Source of the DNA: Thinopyrum elongatum
Lineage: Eukaryota > Streptophyta > Magnoliopsida > Poales > Poaceae
Assembly (NCBI GenBank): GCA_011799875.1
Contig: CM022302.1
Location: 318,846,144-318,910,143, forward strand
DNA: 64,000 nt
Direction: 5' to 3'
Shown: positions 47,131 through 57,429 of the stretch, in pieces
How positions within the stretch are numbered: position 1 is the first letter of the stretch
How the letters are laid out: every line of letters begins with the position of its first letter
Translations under genes and position numbers: made by a program
Notes under the pieces: model-generated
What the model was told of the DNA's origin: nothing
Seen by the model: only the letters and a program-made list of their open reading frames with translations
Databases searched by the model: none

Positions 47131-47863
47131 TATCTCAGAGTCGTCCATATTTAGTGCTAAAATTATGAAAAGCATCAGTATCCATAAAGGTTTTAACACA
47201 ATCAAACTCAAGTTTTATACCTGACTCCTTACCTTCGTCGAGTTCCCAATCTTCAGAGTTGCGTTTAATTCTTTCCAAGAGATCCCGTCTGAATTCAATA
47301 GTCTTCTTCATAAAAAGAACCAGTACAAGAAGTATCGAGCATGGATTGATCATTACGAGAAAGCCAAGCATAAAAATTCTGTATAATAATTTCTCTTGAG
47401 ATCTCATGATTGGGGCATGAATATAACATTGGCTTAAGCCTCCCCCAAGCTTGAGCGATACTTTCTCCTTCACTAGGCCAAAAATTATATATATAATTCC
47501 GATCACGATGAACTAAATGCATAGGATAAAACTTTTGATGAAATTCTAATTTCAATCGATTCCAGTTCCAAGCTCCAATATCAACACATAGCCTATACCA
47601 TGTCAATGCTTTTCCCCCCAAAGATAAAGGGAAAACCTTCTTCTTAACTTCATCTCCGGGAACAATCCACAAATTTCATCCACATAAATCAAGTGGATAT
47701 CAGGATGCTTCGTTCCATCTCCTGCATAAGGATTAGCTAGCAGTCTCTCTATCATACCCGAAGGAATTTCATAGCCAATATTTTTAGTAGGTGCAGTAGG
47801 TTGAGGGTCAACTCTTTGCGCTTCCGGTCAAGGTGAAGATACCCCAAACAAACCCCTCAAAGG
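47131..47863 (-). pseudogene. gag of element B, start codon lost
   Basis: At the place of the element C gag ATG, element B has ATA (about 47,863), followed by an in-frame TGA where C has CGG. The core GDEVKKKVFPLSLGGKALTW, RLKLEFHQKFYPMHLVHRD and SEGESIAQAWGRLKPM is clear, with a frameshift near 47,310 before MKKTIEFRRDLLERIKRN. Confidence 0.82.
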
Positions 47864-47938
47864 ATTGTTTTCTATAGTAACAGGTGACAGTAAATTTCAA
47901 CACGTAATATAATTTTTTCCTTACCAAGAGCGCTTCAC

Positions 47939-47956
47939 TCCCCGGCAATGGCGCCA
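47939..47956 (-). other. Primer-binding site of element B (tRNA-Asp)
   Basis: On the minus strand TGGCGCCATTGCCGGGGA lies 11 bases after the 5' LTR. Confidence 0.8.
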
Positions 47957-47967
47957 GAAAAGAGTCT

Positions 47968-49482
47968 TGATGACCCACAAGTATAGGGGATCAATCATAG
48001 TCCTTTCGATAAGTAAGAGTGTCGAACCCAACGAGGAGCAGAAGGAAATGTTTTTAGCAAGGTAATTTCTGCAAGCACTGAAATTGTCGGTAACAGGTAG
48101 TTTGATAGCAAGATAATTTGTAACAAGTAACAAGTAACAATAGTAACAATAAGTGCAGCAAGGTAGCCCAATCCTTTTTGTAGTAAAGGACAGGCCGGAA
48201 TGGTCTCTCATAATAAGTAAAACGTTCTCAAGGACACACTGGAATTTCATCTAGTCACTTTCATCATGTTTGTTTCATTCGCGTTCGCTACTTTGATAAT
48301 TTGATATGTGTGTGGACCGGTGCTTGGGTGCTGTTCTTAATTGAACAAGCCTCCCACTTATGATTAACCCCTCTCGCAAGCATCCGCAACTACGAAAGAA
48401 GAATTAAGATAAAATTTAACCATAGCATTAAACATGTGGATCCAAATCAGCCACTTACGGAATAGCGCATAAACTAGGGTTTAAGCTTCTGTCACTCTAG
48501 CAACCCATCATCTAATAACTACTCCACAATGCATTCCCTTAGACCCAAAGATGGTGAACTGTCATGTAGTCGACGTTCACATAACACCACTAAGGGAATC
48601 ACAACATACATATCATCAAAATATCGAACAAATATCAAATTCACATGATTACTTGTAACATGACTTCTCACGTTTCCTCAAGAACAAAAGCAACTACTCA
48701 CAAATCATATTCATGCTCAAGATCAGAGGAGTAATAAATATCATAATGGATCTGAACATATAATCTTCCACCAAATAAACCAACTAGCATCGACTACAAG
48801 ATGTAATCAACACTACTAGTCACCCACAGGTACCAATCTGAGGTTTTGATACAAAGATTGAACACAAGAGATGAATTTGGGTTTTGAGATGAGATGGTGT
48901 TGGTGAAGATGTTGATGAAGATTGATCCTCCCAAGGTGAGAGGGTTGTTGGTGATGACGATGGCTTCGATTTCCCCCTCCCGGAGGAAAGTTTCCCCGGT
49001 GAAATCGCTCCGCCGGAGTGCAAAAGTGCTCCTGCCCAAGTTCCGCCTCGGGATGGCGGCGCTCCGTTCCGAAAGTCCTCCCTTTATTTTTTTTCTAGGT
49101 CAAAAGACCTTATGTACTAGAAGATGGGCACCGGAAGTGGGCCAGGTAGCCCACTACCCACCAGGGTGCGCCAGGTGGGGTAGGCGCGCCCTGGTGCCTA
49201 GTGGGCACCTGGGTGGCCCCTCCGGTATTTATTTTCTCCAATATTTTTTATATATTCCAAAATAATTCTCCGTAAAATTTCAGTTGATTTGGAGATGTGC
49301 AAAATAGGTATCTCTGACGTAGCTTTTTCAGGTCCAGAATTCCAGCTGCCGGTATTCTCCCTCTTTGTGTAAACCTTGCATATTATGAGAGAAAAGGCAT
49401 TAGAATTACTCCACAAAGTAATATATTGAATTAAAACACTATAAATAACAGTAAGAAAACATGATGCAAAATGGACGTATCA
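47968..49482 (-). repeat. Element B, 5' LTR (right)
   Basis: A complete 1515-bp LTR. On the minus strand GGAATATATAAAAAAT (about 49,243-49,260) is a likely TATA box. About 35-50 bases downstream lies a palindrome with 24-base arms at 49149-49172 and 49183-49206 (two or three mismatches), probably within the transcribed leader. Confidence 0.9.
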
Positions 49483-49645
49483 CTAACCCTGTTGTAGTTA
49501 ACATGCCTTTCCATGTACTTATGCAGGGCCATAACGGGCGATGCTGTTGTTTGTCGTCGAGGTTAGCTGCATCCCATGTCTTATAGTATTTTACATTATT
49601 TGTGCAATTGCAGTTTAGCTTCTAACATTTACTTTATTCTTGTAG

Positions 49646-49772
49646 GTACACATGCCAGCGGCACTGATCCACGCTTCGACCCGGAGGAACACCTCGCCTT
49701 CGCTGCCGCCGACTTGGGGCGGGCTCTGGCCCATATGAAGTGCTCCAGCAACTACCCATCATGACTTACCAA
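49646..49772 (+). pseudogene. B3-like gene, module 3 exon with stop
   Basis: THASGTDPRFDPEEHLAFAA then LGRALAHMKC. After NYPS a TGA replaces GGA (49761-49763 region). Acceptor CTTGTAG and donor GTATGAAC are kept. Confidence 0.5.
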
Positions 49773-50243
49773 GTATGAACTGACCAGTTCAATCTTACCA
49801 ATACCAGTTGTAATGGCTATGTTTTGTACGATTGATATATTAAGCATGTTGTAGTAAACACGCCTAATCCGTCTTATCTATTTCCCTACCTTTTTATAGA
49901 CAACTGGGTCATTCTCTGCTCTAGCCGCACCTGCCTTGCGATGTTAACTTTGTCAATTTCATTTCTATCAGTACCAATTTCAATGGCTATACTAGGTTGT
50001 TTGTAGTTAAACGTGCCTGTTGTAGTAAACAATTCTATCAATTTTTTATCCGTCCCTTTGCTACTGTGCTACTCTTTCGCAATGAAGATACCACTACAGA
50101 TGTTATCGTTTTATTACCATTTGCTATTTTTGGTGGATGTTAACCCTGTTGTAGTTAACATTGCCTTTCCATGTACTTACGCAGGGCTACAATGGGCGAT
50201 GTTGTTGTTTGCCGTCGAGGTTAGCTGCATCCCATGTATTATA

Positions 50244-50412
50244 CACCCTTTGTTCCTAAATATAAGTATTTTTAGAGATTCCAATATAGACTACATACGG
50301 AGCAAAATGAGTGAATCTACATTCTAATCTAAACTATGTCTACTCTATATACATCTGTATGTAGTTCATATTGAAATCTCTAAAAATACTTGTACTTAGG
50401 AATGGAGGTAGT
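50244..50412. mobile_element. Stowaway-type MITE
   Basis: Terminal parts CACCCTTTGTTCCTAAATAT and (reversed) CTACCTCCATTCCTAAGTAC are inverted copies of the grass Stowaway end (CTCCCTCCGTTCC). The middle has ACTACATACGGAGCAAAATG. It is about 169 bp and lies in the module intron. The left TA is at 50242-50243; the right TA has become TT. The empty site is visible in the sister module at 49,580 (CTTATAGTATTTTAC). Confidence 0.88.
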
Positions 50413-50457
50413 TGTATCTTACATCATTTGTGCAATCGCAGTTTAGCTTCTAACATA

Positions 50458-50628
50458 TATCAGCGGTACTAATCCACGCTTCGATCCCTTTTGTGTATGG
50501 GGCAATGAGATATTCATGAACAAGCGTCAAGTGAGGAAACTAAGAAAGATTGTTAGGCGAAAGAGACGGGTGATGGGAATTAAGCTCTTTATTTACACTT
50601 GTCCAAGACAGCAGTGAACTTTAGGATG
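50458..50628 (+). pseudogene. B3-like gene, basic exon, frameshifted
   Basis: It starts with the module 4 remnant ISGTNPRFDP, then FCVWGNEIFMN and a strongly basic helix (KRQVRKLRKIVRRKRRVMG), a likely nuclear localisation or DNA-contact segment, then IKLFIYT. One base is missing after ACTTGTCC, so the frame meets TGA. In the neighbouring frame TAVNFRM leads to the donor GTAAGT in phase with the next exon. Confidence 0.5.
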
Positions 50629-50710
50629 GTAAGTAATGTGTTGCCTTTTCCCCCTGCCCACAACGAGTTACTCTATTAGACATGAATATCTGAAAGTTTT
50701 CTCTTTTCAG

Positions 50711-50986
50711 TGGTTTTCGAAACAATTTACTGATGATTACCTTGCGAACTACATGACCAGAGTGGAGGCAACTAAGGTTAAAGTATATAATTCATACTAC
50801 CATGATAATGGTCTAGAAGTCTTCCTGAAGGCGGTGAAGGATGGCCGGGTGATCATCACAAGGGGTTGGACAAAAGTTGTTCGCGCCTATGGCATGCAGG
50901 AGGGCACATTATGGTCATTCCGCTTCTTCAACACCATCGGCAGCCAAAATGATTTACACTTCTCTCTTCACCTTTACCGCCTCTAA
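50711..50986 (+). CDS. B3-like DNA-binding exon (last exon)
   Basis: The acceptor CTCTTTTCAG is followed by 91 codons ending at TAA. The order of motifs fits a plant B3 fold: WFSKQFTDDYLANYM at the start, the strand VKVYNSYYHDNGLEVFL, the signature GRVIITRGWTKVVRAYGM (compare G-x(5)-GW-x-x-F/V), then QEGTLWSFRFF. B3 proteins bind DNA and act as regulators in the nucleus. This exon has no damage. It is nearest to REM-like B3 domains by eye. A search is needed for a firm family. Confidence 0.6.
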   Translation, partial: WFSKQFTDDYLANYMTRVEATKVKVYNSYYHDNGLEVFLKAVKDGRVIITRGWTKVVRAYGMQEGTLWSFRFFNTIGSQNDLHFSLHLYRL

Positions 50987-51179
50987 ATATTGTGGTTCAT
51001 CATAGTTAATTGCTACCTCATATTCTAATTACTGAACATATTGTACTAAAAATTTTATTTATGGATTGGTTGTTGAACCATTGTGCTGAGAATTTGAATT
51101 CCACATTTCATATTTCAAAATTTCCAATTTGAATAATAAATTATAGGGAAAAATAAAATTAAACAGGAGCGAATAAAAT
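50987..51179. other. Downstream flank of the B3-like gene
   Basis: AT-rich sequence with no frame or signal of note; probably 3' untranslated or spacer sequence. Confidence 0.45.
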
Positions 51180-51829
51180 AATGTACACTCGGTAAGAAAG
51201 AAAACAGCGTGTGCGATGGAAAATATAGAACAGACGGTTTTTTTACGTGAAACATTTGTGATGCTCGACGGATGCACACACGGTTTCGTCTCATATGCGT
51301 GTGCGATTCATGGTAATACGGCAAACATTTCAAACCTGTATGTATGTGTAATATTGGACAAAAATAAGACGGTGCATATATGGAGCATGTGTGTGATAGG
51401 AATACCTATCGCACACAGTTATGAAAATGTACACGTTGGCGATAGTAGAGGCACCGACACATTTTACAATTTTGAACTGTGTGCAATAACGTACCTATCG
51501 CAAACACATCGGTAGATTAAATGTTTGTGATATCCACCTTTTCCACACGACTATAGCAGCTTAATCGTTTCGGATGTCTCTCGGATCCGAAACGTAACGT
51601 CGAGATGTAACGTGTGGGACAGGCGCGACTTCTCATACGTTTATTCTATGGCAATCGTCAGTAGCCGCTCGCCTATCCCCGGCGGTTTCTGGGTCGTGTG
51701 GGAAGGACCCCCCCCCCCCCCCCCCTATCGCACACACTGACAAGGCGACGGCTTAAAACTCCGTCGCGGGAAGGGGGTAAAAACCGTTTGTATAGCACGT
51801 AACGGTACCAGTGATTGTTCATGTACCTT
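51180..51829. mobile_element. CACTA-like terminal region (right)
   Basis: It is dense in the motif GTGTGCGAT / ATCGCACACA in both orientations (for example 51210, 51298, 51408, 51725). A 17-base C-run lies at about 51,709-51,725, and the end is GGTACCAGTG, which reversed is CACTGGTACC, a CACTA-class end of the CACTG type. No matching left end was found. It probably bounds the block carrying the B3-like gene. Confidence 0.45.
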
Positions 51830-52099
51830 GTGGATCTTGTGTGTTTGTTAGTCTAGTGGATGTGTGATTGGACTTGTTCTTGAGTGTTCCTGTTGTGATT
51901 TTCCCCTCTTGTTCTTCGCGTTCCTCTTTGTAGCCACCTCCAATTCATGAACATCGGGACAAATCAGGGCACTTTGGCCCGTGCCCTACAACACAAACTC
52001 TCTCCCCTCTATGTAGTGGTGTAACCTCTCTCTTCCTGCTGTAATCTCTACTAAACACGGTGCTTTATGTCACATATTATTATCCAATGATGTGTTTCT
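51830..52099. other. Spacer without recognised features
   Basis: T/G-rich sequence with no supported gene. It may be the start of the LTR fragment that follows. Confidence 0.4.
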
Positions 52100-52820
52100 A
52101 TCCTATGATGTTTGAGTAGATTTGTTTTGTCCTATGGGTTGATTGATGATCGTGATTGGTTTGAGTTGTATGTTTTATTTTGGTGTTGTCCTATTGTGCC
52201 TTCGTGCCGTGCACACGTGGGGGATTCCCGCTTTAGGGTGTTGCAATACATTCATGACTCGCTTATAGTGGGTTGCGAGAGTGACAGAAGCTTAAACCCG
52301 AGTAAGGGATTGTTGCGTATGGGAGTAAAGAGAACTTGTTACTTAATGCTATGGTTGGGTTTTACCTTAATGATCTTTAGTAGTTGCGGATGCTTGCTAG
52401 AGTTCCAATCATAAGTGCATATGATCCAAGTACAAAAAGTATGTTAGCTCATGCCTCTCCCTCATATAAAATTACAAGAATGATTACCGGTCTAGTTATC
52501 AATTGCCTAGGGACAAATCCTTCTCTTGTGTTACAAAAAGCTTTCTACTAATCAACTAACTTTTATTATCTTACAAATTACTCATAGTTTTATTCTAGTT
52601 AAGTACTTCTTGTTTTATTCTTGCAAACCTATCCTATTACACCTACAAAGTACTTTTATTCTTGTTCTAGGTAAAGCGAATGTTAAGTGTGCGTCGAGTT
52701 GTATTAGTGGTAGATAAAACTTGAGAGAATATCAATTCTACCTTTAGCTCTTCGTTGGGGTTCGACACTCTTACTTATCGAGAAAGGCTACAATGGATCC
52801 CCTATAGTTGTGGGTCATCA
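52100..52820 (+). repeat. LTR fragment related to elements B and C, plus orientation
   Basis: The end TTCGACACTCTTACTTATCG, then CCTATAGTTGTGGGTCATCA (to 52820), equals the 5'-most part of the B and C LTRs read in reverse. AGTTGCGGATGCTTGC near 52,380 also matches. The middle differs much. No primer site follows, so it is a truncated LTR joined to element F. Confidence 0.7.
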
Positions 52821-52822
52821 AT

Positions 52823-55128
52823 ATCCAAGATCCCTCGGAGGCCAGGTCTGAAGGCAGCCACGTCTTCTCCACCCACAAGGGAGAAGAGGAGAAAGAGGAG
52901 GAAGAAGAGGACGCGGGGGAGGAAGTACCTTCCCCGAAAAGGAAGAGGACGGCATCGGAGGATGCCGAGGAGGAGGAGCACCCTCGGGCCCGCAGAAGAC
53001 TGCGCAAGGCCTCGGCCGAACCAGTCAGCCAGCGGGTCGCGCCCGCCTAGGTCACTCTCTCTGACTCCTCAGAGGACGTCCTCCCGCAGCCGCGCCGGGC
53101 GAAGCCGGCACCCCGGAGGTATTCCTGATAGAACACCCTTAATTTTCTTTATGTACGCATATCTTGATGCGTGATAATTTGTTTATTTTTTTCAGCCCGC
53201 AACGCACCTTCATCGGTGACAAGGCCTCGGATGACGGGCTCCCTCCGCCTTTCATGGCGGAAAGCGGGACTGCCGAGCACCTTGCCTCTTCCCCTAGTCA
53301 TGATGAGCTGGGGGAGGCGGCATCATGCCCGACCCCCTCCGTCGACAACACGGGGGTCGGTATCGGGGCTTCCTTGGCTGAGGTGCAAACCTTAGTCGTT
53401 AAGGACCAAGGAGAAGGAGTCCCTTTGGTCAAAGAAGGCGGGTTGGGCCAACCAGAGTCTTCGGCCCAGGCGACTCCAGCGTCGTCACAATAGCTGGAGG
53501 CCTCCATCCCCACCACTACGATGGGCGGATCTGAGGTGACTCCGCCCACCCCTCCTGCCCCGGGGCAGGTCCACAAGGGGTGGCCCGAGGAGATGGAGAT
53601 GGCTTTAAAAAGCTCCTCTATCGTGGAAGAGCACCGTGCCCTTATCGGCACGGCGTTGAGCGGCTTCCGGGCCGTAGAGGCCGGAATGCACGAGGTCTTC
53701 AAGGGCCTCTTCCAGGGCTTTGAGGTATGTTCCATATTTACCCTTTTCCCCCTATTTTCTATAGACATATTTAGTTTGACACTAAGTCTGTCCAGTAGCC
53801 CTCTTCGGGTGTGGCAGGGAGAAACTGCCCGAAGACCCTTTTTTTAAATAACATTGCTAGAGTACACGTAATAGCGTAACAACCAGTAGCCCCCTAACCC
53901 TAAGTTGGTTTCAAGAAACGAACTTGGGGGTAGATTTGTAAAAATATGAAAGCGAATATGTAGTAGCCCCTGAGACTCTCGTTGGATTTGAAAGAACCGA
54001 GCAGAGGATCAAAATCGATATCGGGACACTAATGCCCAATTATTTGTGCAGGCTTCGGCTTCGGCTCCGAGCTTTAACTCTGAGTAATTAGCGGAGATGA
54101 ACCGAAAGCTGAAGCGGTCCGAGCAGGACCTCGACCTGATGCAGAAACAAATTGAGCGAGCTCAAGGAAAGCGAAAAGTTGACGCTTGGCTAATGTTGTT
54201 TTTTTCTATTATAGTCGTAGGACATCATTTAGTCTAACAGTGAGTTGTGTTATTCCAGCTGCGACTACAGAGCTTGAGGCCCTGAAGGCCGAGCTAAAAA
54301 AGTCTCGGCAAGAAGCCGAGCAGCAAAAGGCTGCGGTGGCGAAGGCCAGCAAGTAACTGGTCGAGGAAAGGGTGGCCCGTGGCAAGGATCAGGCCCGGGT
54401 CGTGGAGGTCGAGGAGGACCTGAGGGGAGTGTACGCGCAACGCGACAACCTTCAGGAGGACCTGAAGAAGAGGGACGCCGAGCTTGAGAAACTAAGCTCG
54501 GTGTACGCCGAGGTCCAGACCCAGGCCCGAGCAGATCGCGAGGTGCACCGGCAGGTGAAGCAAATCACTGCTGGTAAGCCTTACTTGCTTTAGTGTATTT
54601 TTTGCCACAACAGGTTCGCCCAGCTTACCCAACTCTGGCAATCCTCAGACGCCTTCGCGGATCTGCCGAAGAGTGCGTCGGACGCCGGCCACCACTTCGG
54701 CGTCCTCGAGGGTCACACCGAGCAGAAGGCGTTTTGGGGGCAGTTCTAGGTGCCATCGCTTCCTCCGCTACTCAACGACCAGATGAAGTAGCTGATGGAG
54801 CTCTATCGCATGGCAAGGCCGGCCATGGAGGACCTTTGCGTCAACCTCTGGCCCACGGCGGCATTACCAAGAAGCTTCTTCAGCTTGGTGGCTCGGCTCC
54901 AAAATACGGGCCCCGGGGTCCTTCGCTGGAAGCGATCGGCTTGCTTGTAGGGTGCTCAACGTGCATATGCGGCCATGAAGACACATTATCCTCGCATTAA
55001 TGCGACGGAAGTGGCTTCGGGACCTCTGGCTGGAAAGGACCGGACTCCAAAGCAGTTTTTGGCCGGGGTGATGGACGATGCTCGGATCACCGAGCCCCAG
55101 TGTAGCAAAAACACCATGTATTTTTAGC
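52823..55128 (+). pseudogene. Antisense coiled-coil frame of element F, several exons
   Basis: Exon 1 (to 53118) has a Glu-rich block (EEEKEEEEEDAGEEVPSPKR) and SDSSEDVLPQPRRAK, with a TAG at 53048-53050. Exon 2 (53195-53724) reads RTFIGDKASDDGLPPPFMAE to EVFKGLFQGFE, with a TAG at 53491-53493. Later pieces (about 54,050-54,575) are strongly coiled-coil: TTELEALKAELKKSRQEAEQ, VEEDLRGVYAQRDNLQEDLK. The last part (54,610-55,128) has AMKTHYPRINATEVASGPLA. The pattern matches proteins of large grass Gypsy elements annotated only as transposon proteins. The function is unknown. The many stops show it is dead. Confidence 0.6.
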
Positions 55129-56149
55129 TTGTACTTCGGGATACCCAAGTTTGAATGATGTAAGAAAGGGACAAGCTTTTTTTGTTAAGTTGAATGAATT
55201 CGGCCTTATCTTTCAATGTGTTTTATTTTGACTCTTGTGCGGCCATTTAATACTGAAAGTGACCATTCGTCGGCTTCCACCCCCTTGTACAGGATACAAT
55301 GGGTGTTCCTATAGCAATTTTAACCCTTAGCCGATGTCTCAGTGCCCGGAGGCAGTTCATGCTGATAGAAACTAGGAAATCAGACTATAATAGCTTTATA
55401 ACTTTCACTTAGTCATAGGATCTTGACTGTGGGGGCGAGTAACTAGCCCCCGGTCTGTGAAGTGTCTGACTTTTGCCGAGGTTTAAACCATTAACCACTT
55501 CAGCTTGTTTTAAGAAAAGCCCATCGTTTAACACAGATGACCTCCAACGAACTTTGGTTTGACATGGTCATTGGGTCGCCGACCAGTTTATGCTTACCAA
55601 GACAGTCAGTTTTTGGCTTTATCTACTGAGGCACTTTACCATCCGAGTTGGAAGCGCAATCGCAGTGGTTCTCCCTTTACACCCTTAGCCAAATGAAGCG
55701 GAAACGTAAGAGGTAAGCACAGGAGCCGGGCAACCCAACTATTGACCAAAATCATGGTTCAAAACTGATTCATATAATGCAACATCCGAGATGCCGAATA
55801 GACTATTCAGACTTTAATTCAGGCGCGAGATTAAATCCGAGCCCCCGGTCAAGAGCCGAGTACATCATAAAGAAAATTGTATCGCAACAGTTATCTTTGG
55901 CTCAGAGGCAAGAAAGAAAAGAAAATAACACAAATATATGTGTAGTGACCGTGAAGGGTCTGTTTTCTTTTGATTTATAAGGTCAAACTGTACATGTTAA
56001 CAAAGAAAACTTTAAAAAGATACACAAAAGAGAGAGGTTTTTGTACAGGGCCATTAAGGTAGAGATTGAAACATCCGTGGTTAGCCCTACCGCACGTCTG
56101 TGCCTCCGTGCTATCTAGCAGCATGACCTTGTCCAACCCAGTTACGTTA
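55129..56149. other. Non-coding interior of element F
   Basis: No supported frame. The text is of the long untranslated region type of these Gypsy elements; nothing else is recognised. Confidence 0.45.
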
Positions 56150-56459
56150 AGAAAGCAGTAGCAATAAACTGAACGATCATATGCTATGCTAACGGATGGG
56201 TCTTGTCCATCACATCATTAGATGTGATCCCGTTATCAAGTGACAACACATGTCTATGGTTAGGAAACCTTAACCATCTTTCGATCAACGAGCTAGTCTA
56301 GTAGAGGCTCACTAGGGACACGGTATTTGTTTATGTATCCACACTTGTATTTAAGTTTCCGGTCAATACAATTCTAGCATGAATAATAAACCTTTTATCA
56401 TGAACAAGGAAATATGATATTAACCAACTTATTATTGCCTCTAGGTCATATTTCCAACA
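56150..56459 (-). repeat. BARE/Angela-like Copia LTR piece
   Basis: On the minus strand from 56459: TGTTGGAAATATGACCTAGA, then AGGCAATAATAAG, TTTCCTTGTTCATGATAA, CCCTAGTGAGCCTCTA and GATGGACAAGACCCAT, a clear match to the start of the Triticeae Copia LTRs. Only about 310 of about 1,700 bases are recognisable, and no target duplication was found. Confidence 0.75.
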
Positions 56460-56969
56460 CGTACCCTATGAAAGGGGTGGTGCCAAGTAGCCGTGTTCGG
56501 AGAGCGTAACGTTGTTTGTGAAAACCGGTCCCGGTGGGCCTGTTATAGTTCCTTGATAATAACAAAGATGGAGATGCGCCCTGCCCAATTTAAGCCGAGC
56601 AGTGAGCTTATTTGTAATGCTCCACAAGCCCCATGGAATTTTAAGCGCAAACTTATGGACCCGAGGTACGTAGTCCTCGGTTAGCAGAGGAAACATGTGG
56701 AGTGCGTACCCCTATTTGAGGGTACGACTTGGCTGCCGAGATGTTGAAGAGACACCTCGGATGCGCTTTGATTAGCACTTCTGTATTTTAGCGAGGGTCA
56801 TGGATGCTTCCTCGACAGCTTGAACCTCGGTTGCGAAAGCCGCGGTCTGTTCCTCCGTACAGAGAGATCGTTCGGTGTTACCATTGAATGTAATAACATT
56901 GTTGGGTCCCGGCATTTTGAGCTTTAGATATGCATAATACGGGGCGACATTGAATCGGGCAAAAGCGGT

Positions 56970-57428
56970 TCATCCGAACAGTGCATGGTAGCTACTGCGG
57001 AAGGGGACGATGTCGAAGATGAAATCCTCGCTTCGAAAGTTTTCGGGAGAGCTGAAGACTACTTCCAATGTTATGGTCCCCGTGCACTGGGCTTCTACCC
57101 CTGGTATCGCACCCTTGAAAGTGGTGTTGTTGGGCTTGATCCTGGATGGGTCGATGCCCATCTTACTGACTGTGTCAGCGTAGATCAGGTTTAGACTACT
57201 GGCGCCGTCCATTAGGACTCGAGTTAAGTGAAACCCATCGATAATGGCGTTGAGGACCAAAGCCGCCAGCCCTCCGTGACGGATACTGGTCGGGTGGTCG
57301 CTTTTGTCGAAAGTGATCAGGCAAGTCGACCATGGATTGTACTTCGGGGCTATATGCTCTAAGGCGACATCACGAAGTGTCCGTTTCCTTTCCTTCTTGG
57401 GGATGTGGGTGGCATAAATCATATTCAC
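56970..57428 (-). pseudogene. Protease region of element F
   Basis: Frame of 152 codons: MNMIYATHIPKKERKRTLRD, then SIRHGGLAALVLNAIIDGF, the active site RVLMDGASSLNLIYADTV, SRIKPNNTTFKGAIPGVEAQ, and FDIVPFRSSYHALFG, where TGA ends it. Asp is present in the D-G-A-S-S form typical of Tat-like elements. Part of the downstream sequence (56,690-56,960) may continue in other frames. Confidence 0.75.
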
Positions 57429-57429
57429 A

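Larger units (their letters stand above)
16164..49482 (-). mobile_element. Element B: Athila-like Gypsy element in the B3-like gene (contains C and D)
   Basis: LTRs of 1515 bp each lie at 16164-17678 and 47968-49482. Coding is on the minus strand, so the right LTR is the 5' one. The flanks read GCTAA on the left and CTAAC on the right; comparison with the uninterrupted module at 15389 shows that CTAA is duplicated. Order on the minus strand: tRNA-Asp primer site, gag, protease, reverse transcriptase (split by C), RNase H, integrase, extra ORF, purine tract. The own length without C is about 10.1 kb. All frames are damaged. Confidence 0.9.
49483..50457 (+). repeat. Duplicated exon-intron modules, right part
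   Basis: It begins with CTAACCCTGTTGTAGTTAAC, the continuation of module 2. The module 3 exon (49646-49772) and its intron follow, ending with the GTAGTTAACATTGCCTTTCC, GCAGGGC and TTAGCTGCATCCCATGTATT blocks that also stand before the exons of modules 2 and 3. Confidence 0.78.
14923..50986 (+). pseudogene. Split gene with B3-like last exon, broken by nested retrotransposons
   Basis: The first exon starts at ATG 14923 and ends at the donor at 15072. The same exon (core DPEEHLASAxxDLGRALA, then MKCPxxYPxGLTK) recurs at 15552-15678 and 49646-49772, and in part at about 50458. A basic exon and a B3-like exon follow (50711-50986). Element B is inserted between modules 2 and 3. In the third module exon a TGA replaces GGA before the LTK motif, and the basic exon has a one-base loss, so the gene is not translatable as it stands. 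If intact it would be a plant-specific DNA-binding protein of the B3 superfamily. CACTA-like repeats on both sides suggest it may travel in a transposon. The exact splice map cannot be settled from sequence alone. Confidence 0.55.
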
